A DNA stretch of 64,000 nucleotides from Luteimonas sp. BLCC-B24 (GCF_028550595.1 NZ_JAQQGN010000005.1:1-64000), one strand, 5' to 3'. Positions 1 to 7,952 are shown, counted from the first letter of the stretch. Notes: generated by a model not told the origin, from the letters alone. A program made the numbers and translations.

Positions 1-75
1 TCTTGCGCATGTCCGTCCTCTCTCGGTGACGGACTCTACCTAGCTTCGAGTGGTACGGCTCAGTGGGGGCAGGTC
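1..75 (-). mobile_element. Tip of an IS3-family (IS407-like) insertion sequence, cut by the window edge
   Basis: Read on the minus strand from 75, the sequence starts TGACCTGCCCCCACTGAG, which resembles the terminal inverted repeat of IS407-group IS3 elements. About 50 nt further in there is a GAGAGGAC ribosome binding site (about 17-24) and then ATG CGC AAG (10 to 2), reading Met-Arg-Lys. That matches how many IS3 OrfA proteins begin. The rest of the transposase lies outside the window. The IS identity is inferred from one end and three codons. The 4 bp after the end (ATCG, 76-79) would be the target duplication if the other end also carries them. Confidence 0.5.
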
Positions 76-139
76 AATCGTGGCCTCGCCGGAGCTCGAC
101 GCGCCCAGCGCACGACAACTGGTGAATCTATACGAGATC

Positions 140-200
140 GAACAGGGGTCAGAGTCGAATTTTTCCGCAGATCGATAAAAGACCACTCCGACCCCTGTTC
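140..200. repeat. Short inverted-repeat element (REP/MITE-like)
   Basis: Arms GAACAGGGGTCAGAGTCG (140-157) and CCACTCCGACCCCTGTTC (183-200) are imperfect inverted repeats, 16 of 18 positions complementary, around a 25-nt A/T-rich centre. Arms of the GGGGTC(A/G)GAGT type recur at the ends of REP-associated or MITE-like elements in many proteobacteria. No transposase lies between the arms, so if mobile it is non-autonomous. The rest of 76-295 holds no credible gene. Confidence 0.5.
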
Positions 201-295
201 TCATTTGCGTGCTGCCGGAGCAATAGTTGAGCCCTCAAGAAAAACTGAGGCAATTCTAAGCGTGGCCGAAGAAGCCAGGCCAGAGCACTGATAAC

Positions 296-323
296 AAACC
301 CCGCCATCGCGGGGTTTTATTTT
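296..323 (+). terminator. Rho-independent terminator
   Basis: A perfect 9-bp stem, AAACCCCGC / GCGGGGTTT (296-304 / 309-317) with loop CATC, is followed on the plus strand by TTTTATTTTTC. The T-tract is better on the plus strand, but the hairpin also sits 21 nt beyond the stop of the minus-strand TIR gene and may end transcription both ways. Confidence 0.75.
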
Positions 324-337
324 TCAAAAATCGAACC

Positions 338-1675
338 TTAAAGATCTTCCTCACTGCCCGGCATTATCAATCCATTGATCACTCCGTATTCGTGAAAATA
401 TTTAGCTTCAACCGATATTGTGACTCCAGAAGGACTTTTGACTAACGACAAAGTACACTTTTCGGATAACTCGTCAGGCGTAGCGGAATGCTCTACAAAT
501 CCACGGTGACAGAAGACGATTTTGCTCGCGAAGTTCTCGACGAGACGCCAACTACCAAGATCATGAAGCATCGGCTTCTGATAGCCCCTGGCTTCCATCT
601 CAGCACCCAGGGAAATCGTACCCACGACTGCCGCCTTAGAACGCCGCGAGAAATCCGATATCGACAAGGCTATTGCGCGCTCATCTGCGCCGTCGCTGAA
701 GTATTCGATTCCATCAAGCAGAACCAAATCAAAGCCTCCAGGCTCGGATTTAGCAAACTTCGCATCCAACTCTGCTGATGACCTCACGCGCTCATCGTCA
801 ATTGTTATGTCAGAGTCTTTGAGCATCCGGATAGACGAGGCCACCCTTGACCAGTCCTCATCATCCAGCTCGCCCCTAATAAACCTAAATCTAGAAATTC
901 TTCCCAAGCTACACAGCAGACGGTTTGTAAATTGATTCGCAGTCAGCCTCTGACTTAGAACTAAAACTTTTAGCCCTCTCTTCAAGGCAGCATCAATCAC
1001 TAGGGCGTGAGCCAGTTCAACGTGCCCGTGATCGGGACGACTAGCTATCGCCATGAACTCTCCAGGCCAGACCCCGTCCACAAAATCATCGAACTTTTCA
1101 AGGCCGAATCCAAATCGCGGAGACCGATACGCGTCAGGATCAGAGTATCGCTTCTGCAGCTGGTCGAACGCATCTGCGAGATGCACCTTCATCCGCTTCG
1201 TCTCGATGGCTTGAGCTGACGGCTGATCAGCTGGCGAGGACTCGAGAAGCTTTCGCACGCCAGACGCTACGCTCAGCCAAGCTTCGTCCGCGTTCGGCCA
1301 GGTAGTTACTGGCCGAGCGTCAGCGGGTAGCATTAACAACCTCGAAAAAGGTGCCCCATGCAGTTCTGTAGGACGAACAACTACAGGCACTACAACCGAA
1401 CGGCCGTTCTCATGCCTCTCTAGAGCAATCTGAAGCTCCTTCTTGTAGCAATATTCAGATTCGATGAAATCCGGAGACACTAGAAGAAAAACTATGTCGG
1501 CCTCTTTCAACTGCGCGGCTATATGATCGTCAATGTGCTGGCCGGGCAAAATTTGATGGTCCGACCAGATTTTAAGCAATCCCCTGCGCACCATGTTCGA
1601 TAGTGCGGTATGTAGAGACTTTCTATGAGTCTCATCCGCATGGGAGTAGCTGACAAGCGCCTTCTTTGCTGTCAT
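338..1675 (-). CDS. TIR domain fused to a degenerate DnaB-type helicase (RecA-fold) domain; candidate defence effector
   Basis: A 445-aa protein. Residues about 5-140 form a TIR domain: LVSYSHADE, WSDHQILPG, then SPDFIESEYCYKKE, whose Glu80 fits the catalytic glutamate of TIR NAD-cleaving enzymes. Residues about 185-430 follow the DnaB C-terminal domain: GLEKFDDFVDGVWPGE, RGELDDEDW, ITIDDE, LVLLDGIEYF, KPMLHDL. The Walker A that should read GRPSMGKT is SRPDHGHV (212-219), so its Lys and Thr are lost. The Walker B Asp321 remains, and the KQRNGPTG segment has shrunk to LVKSPSG. ATP hydrolysis is therefore unlikely and the ring fold may act as scaffold or sensor (inference). Start: GTG at 1678 or ATG at 1675, only 7 nt past the nrdJb stop, with no clear ribosome binding site. 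Base composition is A+T-richer than the neighbours, which suggests transfer. A role in phage defence is inferred from the TIR domain and context. Confidence 0.85.
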   Translation of the reverse strand: MTAKKALVSYSHADETHRKSLHTALSNMVRRGLLKIWSDHQILPGQHIDDHIAAQLKEADIVFLLVSPDFIESEYCYKKELQIALERHENGRSVVVPVVVRPTELHGAPFSRLLMLPADARPVTTWPNADEAWLSVASGVRKLLESSPADQPSAQAIETKRMKVHLADAFDQLQKRYSDPDAYRSPRFGFGLEKFDDFVDGVWPGEFMAIASRPDHGHVELAHALVIDAALKRGLKVLVLSQRLTANQFTNRLLCSLGRISRFRFIRGELDDEDWSRVASSIRMLKDSDITIDDERVRSSAELDAKFAKSEPGGFDLVLLDGIEYFSDGADERAIALSISDFSRRSKAAVVGTISLGAEMEARGYQKPMLHDLGSWRLVENFASKIVFCHRGFVEHSATPDELSEKCTLSLVKSPSGVTISVEAKYFHEYGVINGLIMPGSEEDL

Positions 1676-1682
1676 CACCGCA

Positions 1683-2465
1683 TCAACCGCACTTCGAATA
1701 CCCGCAATTCAAACACGTCGCACACCCATCCATCAGCACCAGCGCCTTCGTGCTGCACTTGTGGCACATGGTTGCAGACGGCGGGAAGCTCGCGCCGTCG
1801 CCGGTGACGGCGATGTCCTCGGGGTGCGCGTCTGCACTGCCGGGCGCCTGCGGCGCCGCACTTATATCAGCGTTTTTTTTTGAGCCTTCGCGCTGCTCGA
1901 CTTGCCTGCGCTTCTCGGCGATCAGCGCCTTCTGGGCGTCGCTCATCTGCGGGTCGTGCATCATGCCGATGGACTTCAGGTGGTCCTCGACGATCATGCC
2001 CAGCTCGGCGACCAGCGACGGCATGTACACGCCGCCGGCCTTGAAGTAGCCGCCTTTGGGGTCGAACACGGCGCGCATTTCCTCCACCAGGAAGGTCACG
2101 TCGCCGCCCTTGCGGAACACGGCCGACATGATGCGCGTCAGTGCGACGATCCACTGGAAGTGGTCCATCGACTTGGAGTTGATGAAGATCTCGAACGGGC
2201 GGCGCTGCTCGTGCTCGGAGCCGGCGTTGAGCACGATGTCGTTGATGGTCACGTACATGGCGTGCTCCACCAGCGGGGATTTGATCTTGTAGGTGCTGCC
2301 GATCAGCACCTCGGGGCGCTCGATGCGCTCGTGCATGTGGATCACGTCGGCCTTGGGCAGCTCGGCCTCGACGGTTTCGCGCGGCACGGACTGGCCTTCG
2401 ACGGCGGCCTCGTCCGGCTTGACGACGGCGTACCCGGTGATTTTGCGATCGATCTTGACGGCCAT
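1683..2465 (-). CDS. nrdJb: Class II (adenosylcobalamin) ribonucleotide reductase, C-terminal subunit NrdJb
   Basis: A 260-aa protein matching the separate C-terminal polypeptide of split class II ribonucleotide reductases, as known for NrdJa/NrdJb of Pseudomonas aeruginosa. It starts MAVKIDRKITGYAVV and ends in a cysteine-rich zinc-ribbon-like tail: CHKCSTKALVLMDG, then CATCLNCGYSKCG. The terminal cysteines fit the pair that passes electrons from thioredoxin to the active site (family knowledge). The ATG at 2465 has an AGGACA ribosome binding site; the 34 codons of open frame upstream run into an intergenic hairpin and are excluded. It is downstream of nrdJa and the H1-like gene on the same strand, and the TIR gene starts 7 nt after its stop. 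The tail is intact, so the insertion did not damage it. Confidence 0.9.
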   Translation of the reverse strand: MAVKIDRKITGYAVVKPDEAAVEGQSVPRETVEAELPKADVIHMHERIERPEVLIGSTYKIKSPLVEHAMYVTINDIVLNAGSEHEQRRPFEIFINSKSMDHFQWIVALTRIMSAVFRKGGDVTFLVEEMRAVFDPKGGYFKAGGVYMPSLVAELGMIVEDHLKSIGMMHDPQMSDAQKALIAEKRRQVEQREGSKKNADISAAPQAPGSADAHPEDIAVTGDGASFPPSATMCHKCSTKALVLMDGCATCLNCGYSKCG

Positions 2466-2519
2466 GACGGTGTCCTGCGTGTGCGGATGTGCGGGTATGG
2501 GTGGAGGCGAACGCGCCGC

Positions 2520-2578
2520 CCCCTCTCCCCCCAACCCCCCTACCCCGGCGGGCACGTCGTCCCGCACGGGGAGAGGGG
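2520..2578. repeat. Intergenic inverted repeat (CCCCTCTCCCC hairpin)
   Basis: A perfect 11-bp inverted repeat, CCCCTCTCCCC (2520-2530) and GGGGAGAGGGG (2568-2578), lies between the H1-like gene and nrdJb. Very similar hairpins are scattered between genes in xanthomonads (general knowledge). In the nrdJ transcript it would form a strong hairpin just before nrdJb and could slow RNA decay or polymerase. Confidence 0.7.
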
Positions 2579-2593
2579 CTGGAGCGGAGCGGG

Positions 2594-3253
2594 TCAGCTG
2601 CGCTTGGCGGCGCCCTTCTTCGCGGCGACCGAGCGCTTGGCGGTCTTCGCGGTCTTCTTGGCGGCGCCCTTGCGGGCGGCGACGCTGCGCTTGGCGGTCG
2701 CGGTCTTGGCGGCAGCCTTCTTGGCGACCTTCTTCACCGCCTTCTTCGCGGTTTTCTTGGCGGCGGTGGCCTTGCGCGTGGTGGCGGCCTTCTTGCCGGC
2801 GGCGCTGCGGCTGGCGGTCTTCTTGGTCGCTGCCCTCTTCGTGGCGACCTTCTTGCTGGCCGTCTTCTTGGTCGCGGTCTTCTTGCTCGCGGCCTTCTTC
2901 GCGGCGGCCTTCTTGGCCGGCGCCTTCTTGGCGGTGGTCTTGCCGGCGCCCTTCTTCTTCAGCGCGGCGATCTCGGCCGCGGCGGCGGACTTGGCGGCCT
3001 CGAGCGTCTTGCGCGCGGCACTGACGCGCTTGCTGACGGCCTTGCTGGCCTTGGCGACGGTCTTGCTGGCGGTCTTGCTGACACGGGTGGCGCGCTGGGT
3101 CACCGATTTCTCGGCCTCCTGCGCGCTCTTCCTGGCCGACTGCACCGCGGCGCTGGCGCGCTCCTTGACGGTGGCGACGATGTCTTTGGCGGCTTCGGCG
3201 ATGTCCCCTGCGGCGTTGCTCAGGGTCTCCGTGACCCCGTTCCCGTTGCTCAT
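2594..3253 (-). CDS. Histone H1-like Ala/Lys-rich DNA-binding protein
   Basis: A 219-aa, strongly basic, low-complexity protein. Residues 1-60 (MSNGNGVTETLSNAAGDIAE...) look like a helical, phasin-like head. Residues about 85-219 are tandem variants of KKTA, KKAA, AKKAP and KRSVAA, as in bacterial H1-like and AlgP/PhaF-type tails that bind DNA without sequence specificity. A nucleoid role is family inference. The ATG at 3253 has GAGGAC upstream; the longer open frame is not used. It sits between nrdJa and nrdJb, all three on the minus strand with gaps of about 140 and 130 nt, so co-transcription is plausible. The repeats make length variation between strains likely. Confidence 0.85.
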   Translation of the reverse strand: MSNGNGVTETLSNAAGDIAEAAKDIVATVKERASAAVQSARKSAQEAEKSVTQRATRVSKTASKTVAKASKAVSKRVSAARKTLEAAKSAAAAEIAALKKKGAGKTTAKKAPAKKAAAKKAASKKTATKKTASKKVATKRAATKKTASRSAAGKKAATTRKATAAKKTAKKAVKKVAKKAAAKTATAKRSVAARKGAAKKTAKTAKRSVAAKKGAAKRS

Positions 3254-3392
3254 GGTGGTGTCCTCGTCAGTGATCGTGCGGAGCCCATCGCCCGCGGGCG
3301 AAATGTAGCGCGAAGAAAGTGCGTTGGTGCGAACCGGTTGCAGCCTGGACGCCGCGGCGGACCCGGTGTGCCGGCCCCGCCGCACGGCGTGC

Positions 3393-5543
3393 TCAGAACT
3401 TGCCGTAGTAGCCCTCCTTGAGGGCGTCGAACAGGTTGGCGGCGGTGTGCAGTTCGCCGTCGTATTCGATCTGCTCGTTGCCCTTGACCTCCAGCACCTC
3501 GCCGCCTTCGAGTTCGAAGCGGTAGGTGGTGTTCTCCAGGTCCGATTCCTTGACCAGCACGCCCTGGAACGCGGCGGGGTTGAAGCGGAACGTGGTGCAG
3601 CCCTTGAGGCCCTGGCGGTAGGCGTAGGTGTAGATGTCCTTGAAGTCCGCGTAGGGGTAGTCGGTGGGCACGTTGGCGGTCTTGGAGATCGAGCTGTCCA
3701 CCCAGCGCTGGGCGGCGGCCTGCACGTCGACGTGCGCCTTGGGCGTGATGTCGTCGGCGGCGATGAAGTAGTCCGGCAGCTGCGCGCCGGGCTCTTCGGA
3801 GTACGGCATGGCCTTGGGGTTCACCAGCTCGCGGTAGGCCAGCAGCTCGAACGAGAACACGTCCACCTTTTCCTTGGTCTTCTTGCCCTCGCGGATCACG
3901 TTGCGGCTGTAGTGGTGCGCGAACGAGGGCTCGATGCCGTTGGAGGCGTTGTTGGCCAGGCTCAGGCTGATGGTGCCGGTGGGCGCGATGGAGCTGTGGT
4001 GGGTGAAGCGCGCGCCGGTCTCGGTGAGCTGCTCGACGAGCTCGGGCGCCACCTCGGCGATCTTCTGCATGTAGCGCGAGTACCGGGCGTGCAGCACCTT
4101 GCCGGGAATCTCCTGGCCCACCTTCCAGCCATCGGCCGCCATTTCCGGGCGCTTGCGCAGCATGGCGGCGGTGACGGTGAAGCGCTCTTCCATGATCGGC
4201 GCCGGGCCTTTTTCCTGGGCCAGCGCGAGGCCGGTTTCCCAGCCGGCGACGGCCATTTCGCGCGCGATGCGCTCGGTGAACTCGCAGCTGTCGGCCTCGC
4301 CGTACTTCATGCGCAGCATGGTCATCGTGCTGCCGAGCCCGAGGAAGCCCATGCCGTGGCGGCGCTTGCGCATGATCTCGTCGCGCTGCTGCTGCAGGGG
4401 CAGGCCGTTGACCTCGACCACGTTGTCGAGCATGCGCGTGAACACGCGCACGACTTCCTTGTATTCCTCCCAGTCGAAGCGCGCGCGCTCGGTGAACGGC
4501 TCGCGCACGAAGGTGGTGAGGTTGACCGAACCCAGCAGGCACGCGCCGTAGGGCGGCAGCGGCTGCTCGCCGCAGGGGTTGGTGGCGCGGATGGTCTCGC
4601 ACCACCAGTTGTTGTTCATCTCGTTGACCTTGTCGATCAGGATGAATCCCGGCTCGGCGTAGTCGTAGGTGGAGACCATGATCATGTCCCACAGATGCCG
4701 TGCGCGGACGCTGCCGTAGACCTTGCAGGCCACCAGGCCGTCGTCGCGGGTGACGTAGCCCGCCGTCTGCGGCCACTCGCGCCAGACCACCTGGTCGGCG
4801 TTGTCCAGATCCACCTCGTGGGCTTCGGCCTCGGCCAGCGGAAACACCAGCGGCCAGTCGGCATCGGCGTCGACGGCCTGCATGAAGCCGTCGGTGATCA
4901 GCAGCGACAGGTTGAACTGGCGCAGGCGGCCGTCCTCGCGCTTGGCGCGGATGAAGTCGCGCACGTCGGGATGGCTGACGTCGAAGGTGCCCATCTGCGC
5001 GCCGCGGCGGCCGCCGGCGGAGCTGACGGTGAAACACATCTTGTCGTAGATATCCATGAAGGACATCGGGCCCGATGTATATGCACCGGCGCCGGCGACG
5101 AACGCGCCCTTGGGCCGCAGCGTGGAGAACTCGTAGCCGATGCCGCAGCCGGCCTTCAGCGTGAGGCCGGCCTCGTGGACCTTCTGCAGGATGCCGTCCA
5201 TCGAATCGGTGATGGTGCCGCTGACGGTGCAGTTGATCGTGCTGGTGGCCGGCTTGTGTTCCAGCGCGCCGGCATTGGACGTGATGCGGCCGGCGGGAAT
5301 CGCCCCGCGGCGCAGCGCCCAGAGGAAGCGCTCGTTCCAGTACTTCTGCTTCTCGGGCGTGGCCTCGGCCTCGGCCAGCGCGCGTGCCACGCGCTGGTAG
5401 GTGCCGTCGATGTCGGCATCCACGGCCGCGCCCTGCTTGGTCTTGAGGCGGTACTTCTTGTCCCAGATGTCGGTCGATGCGGGCTGCATCGGAATCTGCG
5501 GACCGGTTTCGCGTTTCACCGCCTCGAGGCGCACCGTGCTCAT
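3393..5543 (-). CDS. nrdJa: Class II (adenosylcobalamin) ribonucleotide reductase, catalytic subunit NrdJa
   Basis: A 716-aa catalytic chain that reduces ribonucleotides to deoxyribonucleotides using a B12-generated thiyl radical. Motifs include STINCTVSGTITDSMDGI, GLTLKAGCGIGYEFSTLRP, the active-site loop NPCGEQPLPPYG (the N-x-C-x-E pattern of class II and III enzymes) and APTGTISL. It ends in FDALKEGYYGKF without a redox-cysteine tail; that part is the separate nrdJb gene. The length fits NrdJa of the split type. ATG at 5543 with CGGAG upstream. The 560-nt upstream gap holds a possible NrdR site (5804-5819). Oxygen-independent dNTP supply makes sense for an aerobe facing low oxygen (family knowledge). 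Confidence 0.95.
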   Translation of the reverse strand: MSTVRLEAVKRETGPQIPMQPASTDIWDKKYRLKTKQGAAVDADIDGTYQRVARALAEAEATPEKQKYWNERFLWALRRGAIPAGRITSNAGALEHKPATSTINCTVSGTITDSMDGILQKVHEAGLTLKAGCGIGYEFSTLRPKGAFVAGAGAYTSGPMSFMDIYDKMCFTVSSAGGRRGAQMGTFDVSHPDVRDFIRAKREDGRLRQFNLSLLITDGFMQAVDADADWPLVFPLAEAEAHEVDLDNADQVVWREWPQTAGYVTRDDGLVACKVYGSVRARHLWDMIMVSTYDYAEPGFILIDKVNEMNNNWWCETIRATNPCGEQPLPPYGACLLGSVNLTTFVREPFTERARFDWEEYKEVVRVFTRMLDNVVEVNGLPLQQQRDEIMRKRRHGMGFLGLGSTMTMLRMKYGEADSCEFTERIAREMAVAGWETGLALAQEKGPAPIMEERFTVTAAMLRKRPEMAADGWKVGQEIPGKVLHARYSRYMQKIAEVAPELVEQLTETGARFTHHSSIAPTGTISLSLANNASNGIEPSFAHHYSRNVIREGKKTKEKVDVFSFELLAYRELVNPKAMPYSEEPGAQLPDYFIAADDITPKAHVDVQAAAQRWVDSSISKTANVPTDYPYADFKDIYTYAYRQGLKGCTTFRFNPAAFQGVLVKESDLENTTYRFELEGGEVLEVKGNEQIEYDGELHTAANLFDALKEGYYGKF

Positions 5544-6103
5544 GCTGTCGGAATCTCCGTGGTGGTCACCGCCGGGCCGTGCCGGCAGCAGTCGATCGTG
5601 TGGGATGTGGGGCTAGTGCACGCCGCGGCGATGGCGGGAATGCGCGAATGTGCGGCGCGCATGGGCCGTGGCGGCAGGCAGGGGGACATGCGGCTCGTGC
5701 GCGCCTGCTGGCGGATCGTGCTGGAACAGCATCGTGTGCATCCCCTTTGCGTCGTAGCCTGCGGACCGTAAAGCCCTATCGGTAGGGCCGGACGGATTCA
5801 CGTGCCCTAGATGTTGTGTCGAACGCGGGGCACAACGCTACGCCCGGGCCCGGTGGGTGTCAACGGCATGACAGGCCCGCGTGGGCCATCCTCCGCGGTG
5901 ATGCCGCCCCGCTGCCGGCGCGCCCCTTGACGCCACGCCGTGCGGCCGCACATGAATGCGAACTTCAACACCGATTCAAACGGCGGCGGCGACACTGGCC
6001 CGCCCGCGCGGCGCAGGATTCACGGCCACGGCCGCATCGTGTGCGCAGCGCCGCCCCTTTCCATGCCGTCGTTGGTGACGGCCCCAGCCCAGGACTGCCT
6101 CCG
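5544..6103. promoter_or_regulatory. Divergent intergenic region between nrdJa and the Deg protease; possible NrdR site
   Basis: A 560-nt spacer with no credible gene. On the minus strand at 5819-5804, ACACAACATCTAGGGC matches the NrdR-box consensus acaCwAtATaTwGtgt at 12 of 16 positions, and CACAAC (5831-5836) mirrors its GTTGTG half (5813-5818). A small perfect hairpin GCCCTA-TCGG-TAGGGC lies at 5773-5788. No B12-box (cobalamin riboswitch) sequence could be found although the downstream enzyme needs B12. NrdR control is a guess from one degenerate box. Confidence 0.3.
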
Positions 6104-7528
6104 ATGCGCGCCAAGACCACGCTCCTCGCCCTGACCTGCGCCGCCGCGTTCGGCGGCTTCGCCGCCACCGCCCTGCGCGACGTGGTGCAGCAGCCGGCCG
6201 GCGCCGTCACACCCGCAGCCGTCGTGCCCATGGCCGCCGCGCTGCCCGCGAACGTCGAAGGCCAGGCGCTGCCGTCGCTGGCGCCGATGCTGCGCACGGT
6301 GACGCCGTCGGTGGTGTCGGTGCAGACCAAGCAGCGCGTGCGGGTGAGTCCGTTCGGCAACGACCCGTTCTTCCGCCGCATGTTTCCCGAGCTGTCGCAG
6401 GAGCGGATCAACGAATCCCTGGGCTCGGGCGTGATCGTCGATGCGCGCCAGGGCTACGTGCTCACCAACCATCACGTGATCGAAGGCGCCGACGACGTGT
6501 CGGTGACGCTGGCCGACGGTCGCACGGTGGAAGCGGAATTCATCGGCTCGGACGTCGACACCGACGTCGCGCTGATGCGCATCCAGGCCGACAACCTCAC
6601 CGCGATTCCGCTGGCCCAGGACGCGAACCTGCAGGTCGGCGATTTCGTCGTCGCGGTGGGCAACCCGTTCGGCTTCGGGCAGACGGTGACGTCGGGCATC
6701 GTCTCGGCGGTGGGCCGCAGCAACGTGCCGGGCGTGGGCTTCCAGAACTTCATCCAGACCGACGCGTCGATCAACCCGGGCAACTCCGGCGGCGCGCTGG
6801 TGAACCTGCGCGGCGAGCTGGTGGGCATCAACACCGCCAGCTTCAACACGCGCGGCAGCATGGCCGGCAACATCGGTCTGGGCTTCGCGATTCCGATCGG
6901 CCTGGCGCGCAGCGTGATGACCCAGCTGGCGACAACCGGCAGCGTGCAGCGCGGCACCCTCGGCGTGGACACGCAGACGGTGGATGCGCGCATCGCCCAA
7001 GGCCTGGGCCTGGAGACGGCGCGCGGCGCGGTGGTCACGCGGGTCTACAGCGGCTCGCCCGCGGCAGGCGCGGGCCTGCGTCCGGGCGACGTGGTGGTGT
7101 CGGCCAACGGCCAGCGCATCGACAACAGCGAGGCGCTGCGCAATTTCCAGGGCCTGCAGACGCTGGATGCGCCGGTGACGCTGGAGGTGCTGCGCGACGG
7201 CCGCACGCTCAAGGTGGAGACGCGCCTGCGCGCACTGCCGCGCGACGGCGCGAGTTTCGATCCGCGGCTCACCGGCGCCACGCTGGCGGACATTCCCGAG
7301 GCGATCCGCCGGCAGAACGCACGCGCCGGCGGCGTGCTGGTGGAGCGCGTGGAGGCCGGCAGCCGTGCACACACGGCGGGCCTGCGCGACGGCGATCTGA
7401 TCATTGCCGCGAGCAGTGGCGAGTTCCGTGATCTCGCCGGCTTCCGCGACGTGCTCGGCAACCGTCAGGGCGAGCTGCTGCTGCGCATTTCACGCGGTGG
7501 ACGCATCTACAACGTGATCATGCGCTGA
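6104..7528 (+). CDS. Do-family (DegP/DegQ-like) periplasmic serine protease
   Basis: A 474-aa protein. An N-terminal signal or anchor segment (MRAKTTLLALTCAAAFGGFAATA) is followed by a trypsin-like domain with the full triad: His124 (TNHHVIEGAD), Asp154 (VDTDVALMRI) and Ser228 (NPGNSGGAL). Two PDZ domains follow, at about 275-365 and 395-470. This is the DegP/DegQ/MucD layout for protein quality control in the cell envelope. The open frame extends much further upstream, but that segment is Arg/Pro-rich shadow coding; ATG 6104 with AGGACTG upstream gives the normal length. Three small envelope-stress-type genes follow on the same strand after 59 nt. DegQ versus MucD cannot be settled here. Confidence 0.92.
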   Translation: MRAKTTLLALTCAAAFGGFAATALRDVVQQPAGAVTPAAVVPMAAALPANVEGQALPSLAPMLRTVTPSVVSVQTKQRVRVSPFGNDPFFRRMFPELSQERINESLGSGVIVDARQGYVLTNHHVIEGADDVSVTLADGRTVEAEFIGSDVDTDVALMRIQADNLTAIPLAQDANLQVGDFVVAVGNPFGFGQTVTSGIVSAVGRSNVPGVGFQNFIQTDASINPGNSGGALVNLRGELVGINTASFNTRGSMAGNIGLGFAIPIGLARSVMTQLATTGSVQRGTLGVDTQTVDARIAQGLGLETARGAVVTRVYSGSPAAGAGLRPGDVVVSANGQRIDNSEALRNFQGLQTLDAPVTLEVLRDGRTLKVETRLRALPRDGASFDPRLTGATLADIPEAIRRQNARAGGVLVERVEAGSRAHTAGLRDGDLIIAASSGEFRDLAGFRDVLGNRQGELLLRISRGGRIYNVIMR

Positions 7529-7587
7529 CGCTTTTTTCCGCCATCGCTGTTCCGGCGAGGCGCGCCACCCCAACAGGAGCAAGCACC

Positions 7588-7944
7588 ATGACCCCCACCT
7601 CGACCGATGCGGTGAAGAACAATCTTGGCGAAGCCGGCGCGCACCTGGCGCAGGCCGCACGTGACGCGGGCACCGCGGTGAAGAACGCCGCCAGCGTGGC
7701 GGGCGACGAGCTCAAGCTCGGCCGCGCGACGGTCAAGGCGGACCTCGCCGATTCGGCGATGGCCGGTCTGGCCGCAGTCGAGGACGGCCAGGCGGCCGCG
7801 AAGGAACAGTACGACGTGCTGCTGGACAAGGGCCGCGATCTCATCGACAGCGCCGCCGACCTGATCCGCGAGCGCCCGATCGCAGCCTTCGGGACCGCGT
7901 TCGCGGCCGGCTGGATCATCGCCAAGCTCGCGCGCAGCAAGTAA
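7588..7944 (+). CDS. DUF883/ElaB-YqjD-like membrane-anchored protein
   Basis: A 118-aa protein. Residues 1-85 are amphipathic Ala-rich helix; the tail RERPIAAFGTAFAAGWIIAKL is the typical single C-terminal membrane segment of ElaB/YqjD/YgaM proteins. Members of this family are stress-induced inner-membrane proteins, and YqjD binds ribosomes in E. coli (family knowledge). AACAGGAGC is a good ribosome binding site. It is followed after 8 nt by the YqjE-like gene, so this is the yqjD-yqjE-yqjK type of unit. Confidence 0.8.
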   Translation: MTPTSTDAVKNNLGEAGAHLAQAARDAGTAVKNAASVAGDELKLGRATVKADLADSAMAGLAAVEDGQAAAKEQYDVLLDKGRDLIDSAADLIRERPIAAFGTAFAAGWIIAKLARSK

Positions 7945-7952
7945 GCGTTCCG

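Noticed and set aside
2520..2578. CRISPR-like repeat
   Set aside because: Only one inverted repeat is present with no regularly spaced direct copies; it is an isolated hairpin. No CRISPR array was seen in the window.
1902..3421. Long open frames on the plus strand opposite nrdJb, the H1-like gene and nrdJa
   Set aside because: They are Ala/Leu/Gly/Arg-rich mirror frames of G+C-rich genes, with no motifs and no ribosome binding sites. The same applies to most other long antisense frames in the window.
5613..5801. A 62-codon minus-strand frame upstream of nrdJa, and a GACGCAAAG stretch resembling part of a c-di-GMP riboswitch
   Set aside because: The frame starts with GTG without a ribosome binding site and has no family. 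The nine-base match lacks the paired GGC/GCC stems and the rest of the riboswitch consensus.
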